NCBI GenBank assembly: GCA_963758555.1
Contig: CAVWVW010000003.1
Location: 124,001 to 188,000, forward strand
Source: CAIUMH01 sp963758555
GTDB taxonomy: Bacteria; Actinomycetota; Acidimicrobiia; Acidimicrobiales; RAAP-2
DNA length: 64,000 nt
Direction: 5' to 3'
Shown here in pieces: positions 59,880 through 64,000 of the stretch. How positions within the stretch are numbered: the stretch's first letter is position 1; the number at the start of each line of letters is the position of its first letter. Below the pieces are notes generated by a model, which had not been told where the DNA came from, ran no database searches, and saw only the letters and a list, made by a program, of their open reading frames with translations. The position numbers and the translations under genes were made by a program.

Positions 59880-61205
59880 GTGACGGCGAGCCCCATGAAA
59901 CCCCTGCGCATCGCCCTGTTGGGCTGTGGCAACGTGGGCTCTGCTCTGGTCGAGCTCCTCGCTGAGCCCTCGAGCGCGAGGCGCGTCGCAGCTCGAGCAG
60001 GAGTGGGCTTTGAGCTCGCTGCCATTGCGGTGGCAGACCTGAGCAAGGAGCGCTCTCGCGCTTCGTGGTTCCCCGAGGCGCTGCTCACCGACGACCCGGC
60101 GTCGGTCGTCACTAGAGGTGACGTCGACCTCGTCGTCGAGCTCATGGGAGGGATCGAGCCCGCAGCCAGCTTGATCGAGGCGGCGCTGCGAGCGGGCAAG
60201 CCGGTGATCACCGCCAACAAGGCGTTGCTGGCCGAGCGCGGTCCGTATCTCTCGGCACTGGCAGCGTCGGTGGGAGTGGATCTGAACTTCGAGGCGGCGG
60301 TCGCCGGCGCGATCCCGATCGTCCGCACCTTGCGAGAGTCTCTGGCCGGCGAAGACGTCGTGCGCGTCATGGGCATCGTCAACGGGACGACGAACTACAT
60401 CTTGTCGAAGATGACCTCTGAGTCGAGGCCCTACGAGGACGTCCTGGCAGAGGCGCAGAGCCTGGGTCTCGCTGAGCGTGATCCGACGGCCGACGTCGAA
60501 GGCTACGACGCTGCGGCCAAGGCCTCGATCATGGCGGGGCTCGCCTTCGGTTGCGAGGTGCCGCTCGCCGCGGTGCATCGAGAGGGCATCACCTCGGTCC
60601 GCTCGATCGACGTCGCCTTCGCCGGGCGCCTGGGCTTCGCAGTCAAGCTCCTCGCCATCGCGGAGCGAGTGGGCCCCAGCTCGATCTCGGTGCGGGTGCA
60701 TCCGGCGATGGTCCCGCTCACGCACCCGCTGGCGCAGGTGGCGGGGGCCCACAACGCCGTGTTCGTCGAGAGCGCGGGTGCCGGCTCGCTGATGCTCTAC
60801 GGCCAAGGCGCCGGGGGTGCTCCGACCGCCTCAGCGGTGCTCGGTGATCTCATCGACGCAGCCCGGCACCTGCGAGCCGAGACCAGCGCCCCGGCGCCGA
60901 TTCGCTCGCTGCCGGTTGCTGCGACGTCGATGGATGCGCTCCGCAGCGCCTTCTACCTCTCGCTCGACGCCTTTGATCGACCCGGTGTGCTCGCCGCGGT
61001 GGCCTCGGTGTTCGGCGAGCACCGCGTGTCGATCCGCTCGATGGAGCAGCAAGGGCTCGGTGACGAGGCCCGGCTCGTCTTCGTCACCCATGAGGCTGCC
61101 GAAGCAGACATGGCCGCGACCATCAAGGCGCTCTCAGCGTTGCCGTCCGTCGAGGCGGTCGGCGGTGTCCTGCGAGTCATCGAGGATGAGGGAGCGGAGA
61201 GCTGA
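59880..61205 (+). CDS. hom: Homoserine dehydrogenase
   Basis: Reduces aspartate semialdehyde to homoserine. 441 residues. NAD(P)-binding LLGCGNVGSALVELL, then TANKALLAERG, the catalytic-domain block GIVNGTTNYILSKM and DVEGYDAAAKASIMAGLAFG. A C-terminal ACT domain (RPGVLAAVASVFGEHRVSIRSM) suggests feedback control, usually by threonine. GTG 59880 is favoured by the TAGCGT box six bases upstream; ATG 59895 is the alternative. The stop shares a base with the thrC start (TGATG). Confidence 0.95.
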   Translation: MTASPMKPLRIALLGCGNVGSALVELLAEPSSARRVAARAGVGFELAAIAVADLSKERSRASWFPEALLTDDPASVVTRGDVDLVVELMGGIEPAASLIEAALRAGKPVITANKALLAERGPYLSALAASVGVDLNFEAAVAGAIPIVRTLRESLAGEDVVRVMGIVNGTTNYILSKMTSESRPYEDVLAEAQSLGLAERDPTADVEGYDAAAKASIMAGLAFGCEVPLAAVHREGITSVRSIDVAFAGRLGFAVKLLAIAERVGPSSISVRVHPAMVPLTHPLAQVAGAHNAVFVESAGAGSLMLYGQGAGGAPTASAVLGDLIDAARHLRAETSAPAPIRSLPVAATSMDALRSAFYLSLDAFDRPGVLAAVASVFGEHRVSIRSMEQQGLGDEARLVFVTHEAAEADMAATIKALSALPSVEAVGGVLRVIEDEGAES

Positions 61206-62242
61206 TGGCCTGGCGCGGGATCATCGAGGAGTATCGCTCGTACCTGCCGGTGAGCGAGTCGACGCCTGTCGTCTCGCTGCTCGAGGGCGACACACCTCTG
61301 CTTGACGCCCCACGGCTCTCAGCACGGGTGGGGGCCCGGGTCTTGCTCAAGGTCGAAGGAGCGAACCCCACGGGGTCGTTCAAGGACCGTGGCATGACCA
61401 TGGCGATCACCAAGGCGGCCGAAGAGGGCGCCAAGGCAGTCGTCTGCGCCTCGACGGGCAACACCTCGGCGTCGGCCGCGGCCTACGCCGCGCGCGCGGG
61501 CATGACCTGTGCGGTGCTCATCCCTGATGGTGCGATCGCGCTCGGCAAGCTAGCCCAAGCCCTCATTCACGGGGCCACGGTGCTCCAGATCAGGGGCAAC
61601 TTCGATCAGGCCCTCGAGATCGTGCGCGACCTGCCGAACCACACGCCGATCACGGTGGTCAACTCGATCAACCCGTTTCGGATCGAAGGCCAGAAGACAG
61701 GGGCCTTCGAGATCGTCGACGCTCTGGGCGCCGCACCCGACTTCCACTTCATCCCCGTCGGCAACGCGGGGAACATCACTGCGTACTGGCGTGGGTACCA
61801 GGAGTACCGAGCAGCGGGTCACAGCCCGACGGTGCCGAAGATGATGGGCTTCCAAGCCGCAGGCGCTGCGCCCATCGTGCTCGGTCACCCCGTCGAGAAC
61901 CCTGAGACCATCGCCACCGCCATCCGCATCGGCAATCCAGCGAGCTGGTCGTCGGCCGTCGAAGCTGCCGCTGAGTCGGACGGCGCGATCGACTTGGTCA
62001 CCGACGAGGAGATCTTGGAGGCGTACCGCTACCTCGCCACTGAGGAATCGGTGTTCTGCGAACCGGCATCGGCCGCCTCCGTCGCTGGGTTGCTCAAAGT
62101 CGGCGTCCCAGAGGGATCGACCGTGGTCTGCGTGCTGACGGGCAACGGCCTCAAGGATCCAGACCGTGCGATCAGCCAGATCGAGGTGCCCAAGGCCGTC
62201 GAGGCCACCATGGAGGAGATCCTGAGCGCTCTCGAGGTCTGA
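61205..62242 (+). CDS. thrC: Threonine synthase
   Basis: PLP enzyme converting O-phosphohomoserine to threonine. 345 residues, the short actinobacterial form. The PLP lysine is Lys60 in NPTGSFKDRGM; STGNTSASAAAYAARAG and IPVGNAGNITAYW bind cofactor phosphate. Translationally coupled to hom. The homoserine kinase gene thrB, which often follows, is not here; the next gene is an unrelated membrane protein. Confidence 0.95.
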   Translation: MAWRGIIEEYRSYLPVSESTPVVSLLEGDTPLLDAPRLSARVGARVLLKVEGANPTGSFKDRGMTMAITKAAEEGAKAVVCASTGNTSASAAAYAARAGMTCAVLIPDGAIALGKLAQALIHGATVLQIRGNFDQALEIVRDLPNHTPITVVNSINPFRIEGQKTGAFEIVDALGAAPDFHFIPVGNAGNITAYWRGYQEYRAAGHSPTVPKMMGFQAAGAAPIVLGHPVENPETIATAIRIGNPASWSSAVEAAAESDGAIDLVTDEEILEAYRYLATEESVFCEPASAASVAGLLKVGVPEGSTVVCVLTGNGLKDPDRAISQIEVPKAVEATMEEILSALEV

Positions 62243-62285
62243 GCTGAGGAGAGTCAGCGTCCTCGTGCGGCTGCGAGGTGCCAGG

Positions 62286-62291
62286 TAGCCT
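62286..62291 (+). promoter_or_regulatory. -10 box for the terminal membrane protein gene (leaderless)
   Basis: TAGCCT with 6 bases to the ATG at 62298. Confidence 0.45.
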
Positions 62292-62297
62292 CCCGCG

Positions 62298-64000
62298 ATG
62301 GCGCGAGTCCCTCCGAGCGCTCGCCTCAGGGCGGGTCGACCGTGGAGCGGGGCGTCGATCGCCGCAGTCTGCTGGGTGGCCTTCATCGCCGTGGCGCCGC
62401 TGCTGCCCGTCATCCTTCGAGGAGAGACGCTCGGACCCTTTGACCTGCTCTACAGCCACGGGCTGACGACGATCCCGGGCACCACCGTCCAGCACTACCT
62501 CAACGTCGATCAGATCACCCAGAGCATCCCCTGGACCTGGCTGAGCTGGCAGGCGGTGCACCATGGCCAGCTGCCGCTGTGGAACCCGTTCAACGCGCTG
62601 GGCACACCGCTGGCGTTCAACTTCCAGTCGGCTCCGTTCTCTCTGAGCTCGCTGGTGGCGTACGTAGGGCCGCTCAAGCAGGCCTACCTGGTCGAGACCA
62701 TCATGAAGTCGCTCACGGCGGGCCTAGGCGTCTTGGTCCTCGGTCGCTGCCTGAAGCTCTCCACCCTTGCCTCTGTCTTCGCGGCGACTGCCTTCGAGCT
62801 CAGCGCGGCCTTCCTCGCGTGGCTGGGCTGGTCCCAAGCGGGAGCAGTCGCCTGGTTGCCGTGGATGCTGGCCGCCACGTACTGCATCCTCGAGGCACGT
62901 CGCCGTTCGGTCTCGGTCGCTGCCTTGGCGGTCGCCACGGCGCTCTGCGCGTTCGCTGGCCATCCCGAGACGCTGCTGATGAACCTCGGGTTCACCCTGC
63001 TCTTCGTCGGCCTGTTCATCACGATCGACTTCGCCACCGGGCGACGCCGCGGAGACGGCGTTCGCTGGCGAGAGGGCCTCGGTCGAGCCGGCGCCGCGCT
63101 CCTCGGTCTCGCCGGTGGCCTCTTGCTCGCCGCCCCGCTTTTGCTCCCCGGGATCCGGGTCTTGCAGGCTTCGGTGCGCAACGGCACCGGCGGGGGTTCG
63201 CATCGGGCTTTGCCGCTCAGCTACCTCGGTGGCCTCTTGCTCCCGGGCTTCCATGGCTTCCCCATCACCAGGGGCACCTACACCGCGCCGATCAACTACA
63301 CCCACGCGGGCATCTCCGTCGGGGCGGTCGCCGTGATCTTTGGCCTCACGGCGGCGTTTGGAGCGACCCGGCGCCGACTCACCATCCTCTTCGGGGGCCT
63401 TGGCCTCTTCTGCCTGGCCTTCTTGTTCTTCGAACCGTTCGCTCGCCTCGTCACCGACGTCCCCATCAGCTCACGGCTGCACTGGGCGCTGATCACGATG
63501 CCGCTGGCCCTCTTCTGCTCGGTGCTCGCCGGTTGGGGAGTCGACGTGCTCCGGAAGGGGTGGCGGACACCTCGCGTCCAGATCGCGTTCGGAGCATCCA
63601 TCACGTTGACCGGACTCGGTCTGCTCGGACTGTGGCTGTCGCATCTTCACCACCGGCTCGCTGGATCGCTGGGTGCTGAGCAAGCTCGCTCTCTGCTCTG
63701 GCCGCTGCTGGGCGTGCTCGTCGCCTCAGTGGTGCTCGTCGTCTTCGTTTGCACCAGCCGCACGCACGCCAGAGCCACCCATCGACGGTCGCCCACGCGA
63801 TCGCCTGGATCGCTCGGGGTCGTCTCCTTGGTAGCCCTCGGTCTGCTGACCTGCTTGCTCACCGCTCCTCACCTGTGGTCGAGCTCGTCGAAGTTCTTCG
63901 CCACCACCCCCGCGGTGGCCTCGCTCGAGCGAGCGACGCATGGCGCGCGGATCGGCCTCGGGGGCTGTGAGCTCCTGCACGGCAACGTGCCTGGGACGGG
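62298..64000 (+). CDS. Large polytopic membrane protein, YfhO/GT-C-like, cut by the window end
   Basis: The frame is open from ATG 62298 to the end of the window, giving at least 567 residues with many membrane spans. The N-terminal half has the pattern of YfhO-like and GT-C glycosyltransferase-type proteins: an external loop after span 1 (GPFDLLYSHG), then LPLWNPFNALGTPLAFNFQSAPF and GHPETLLMNLGF. These proteins are often involved in lipid-linked sugar transfer to cell-surface polymers. The C terminus is missing, so identity stays tentative. Leaderless start. Confidence 0.65.
   Translation, partial: MARVPPSARLRAGRPWSGASIAAVCWVAFIAVAPLLPVILRGETLGPFDLLYSHGLTTIPGTTVQHYLNVDQITQSIPWTWLSWQAVHHGQLPLWNPFNALGTPLAFNFQSAPFSLSSLVAYVGPLKQAYLVETIMKSLTAGLGVLVLGRCLKLSTLASVFAATAFELSAAFLAWLGWSQAGAVAWLPWMLAATYCILEARRRSVSVAALAVATALCAFAGHPETLLMNLGFTLLFVGLFITIDFATGRRRGDGVRWREGLGRAGAALLGLAGGLLLAAPLLLPGIRVLQASVRNGTGGGSHRALPLSYLGGLLLPGFHGFPITRGTYTAPINYTHAGISVGAVAVIFGLTAAFGATRRRLTILFGGLGLFCLAFLFFEPFARLVTDVPISSRLHWALITMPLALFCSVLAGWGVDVLRKGWRTPRVQIAFGASITLTGLGLLGLWLSHLHHRLAGSLGAEQARSLLWPLLGVLVASVVLVVFVCTSRTHARATHRRSPTRSPGSLGVVSLVALGLLTCLLTAPHLWSSSSKFFATTPAVASLERATHGARIGLGGCELLHGNVPGT

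Overview
The window is high-GC DNA packed with genes on both strands, with no rRNA, phage genes, insertion sequences or CRISPR array. Gene content points to an actinobacterium: a WhiB regulator beside a PdtaS-type histidine kinase, paired ArsA/Get3-like ATPases, DUF3107, the histidine phosphatase-DUF3090-SCO1664 trio, an F420-type oxidoreductase and a mycofactocin locus. A complete System I (Ccm) cytochrome c maturation operon is unusual for that phylum and makes a deep lineage such as Acidimicrobiia a reasonable guess. This placement is inference from content.

Layout. 0.2-1.1 kb: gmd, closed by a strong hairpin. 1.2-7.7 kb: ccmABCDEFGHI on the plus strand. 7.9-9.1 kb: ECF sigma factor and zinc-type anti-sigma factor. 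9.1-12.2 kb: an iron-sulfur neighbourhood with a SufR-like regulator, a NifS-like protein that lacks the PLP lysine, and divergent mrp. 12.2-15.2 kb: tesB, then an arsenic locus (arsI, an aquaporin and arsC on minus; arsR divergent). 15.3-21.7 kb: dGTPase, DUF3107, paired ArsA-like ATPases, PHP phosphoesterase, pdtaS, whiB. 21.8-27 kb: GDPD, etfBA, MBOAT acyltransferase and SGNH hydrolase. 27-40 kb: the SCO1664 trio, F420 protein, fpg, a membrane protein, bcp, DEAD helicase, PIG-L deacetylase, acnA, fmdB, argS. 40-51 kb: alcohol and acyl-CoA metabolism (NDMA-type alcohol dehydrogenase, acetoacetyl-CoA synthetase, ferredoxin-type reductase, enoyl-CoA hydratase, split B12 mutase, CaiB-type CoA transferase, hydroxyisobutyrate-type dehydrogenase, aldehyde dehydrogenase). 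51.4-56 kb: mycofactocin genes mftF (minus) and mftA-mftB-mftC-mftE-SDR (plus). 56-64 kb: lipoprotein, MFS exporter, tRNA-Arg(CCG), lysA, hom, thrC and a membrane protein cut by the window end.

How the parts work together. The mycofactocin genes make a redox cofactor from the 37-residue MftA peptide. The NDMA-type alcohol dehydrogenase, the aldehyde dehydrogenase and the SDR in or near the locus are plausible users, feeding alcohols and aldehydes into the neighbouring CoA pathways, whose electrons could leave through EtfAB. The ccm operon supplies c-type cytochromes.

Two general features stand out. Many genes have a TANNNT -10 box only 6-8 bases before the start codon, which implies leaderless mRNAs and helps fix starts. 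Apparent frameshifts are concentrated at 4.2-8.6 kb and 40.8-50.1 kb and nearly absent elsewhere. Some are compensated pairs inside conserved motifs, so I read most of them as sequence errors rather than real gene decay.
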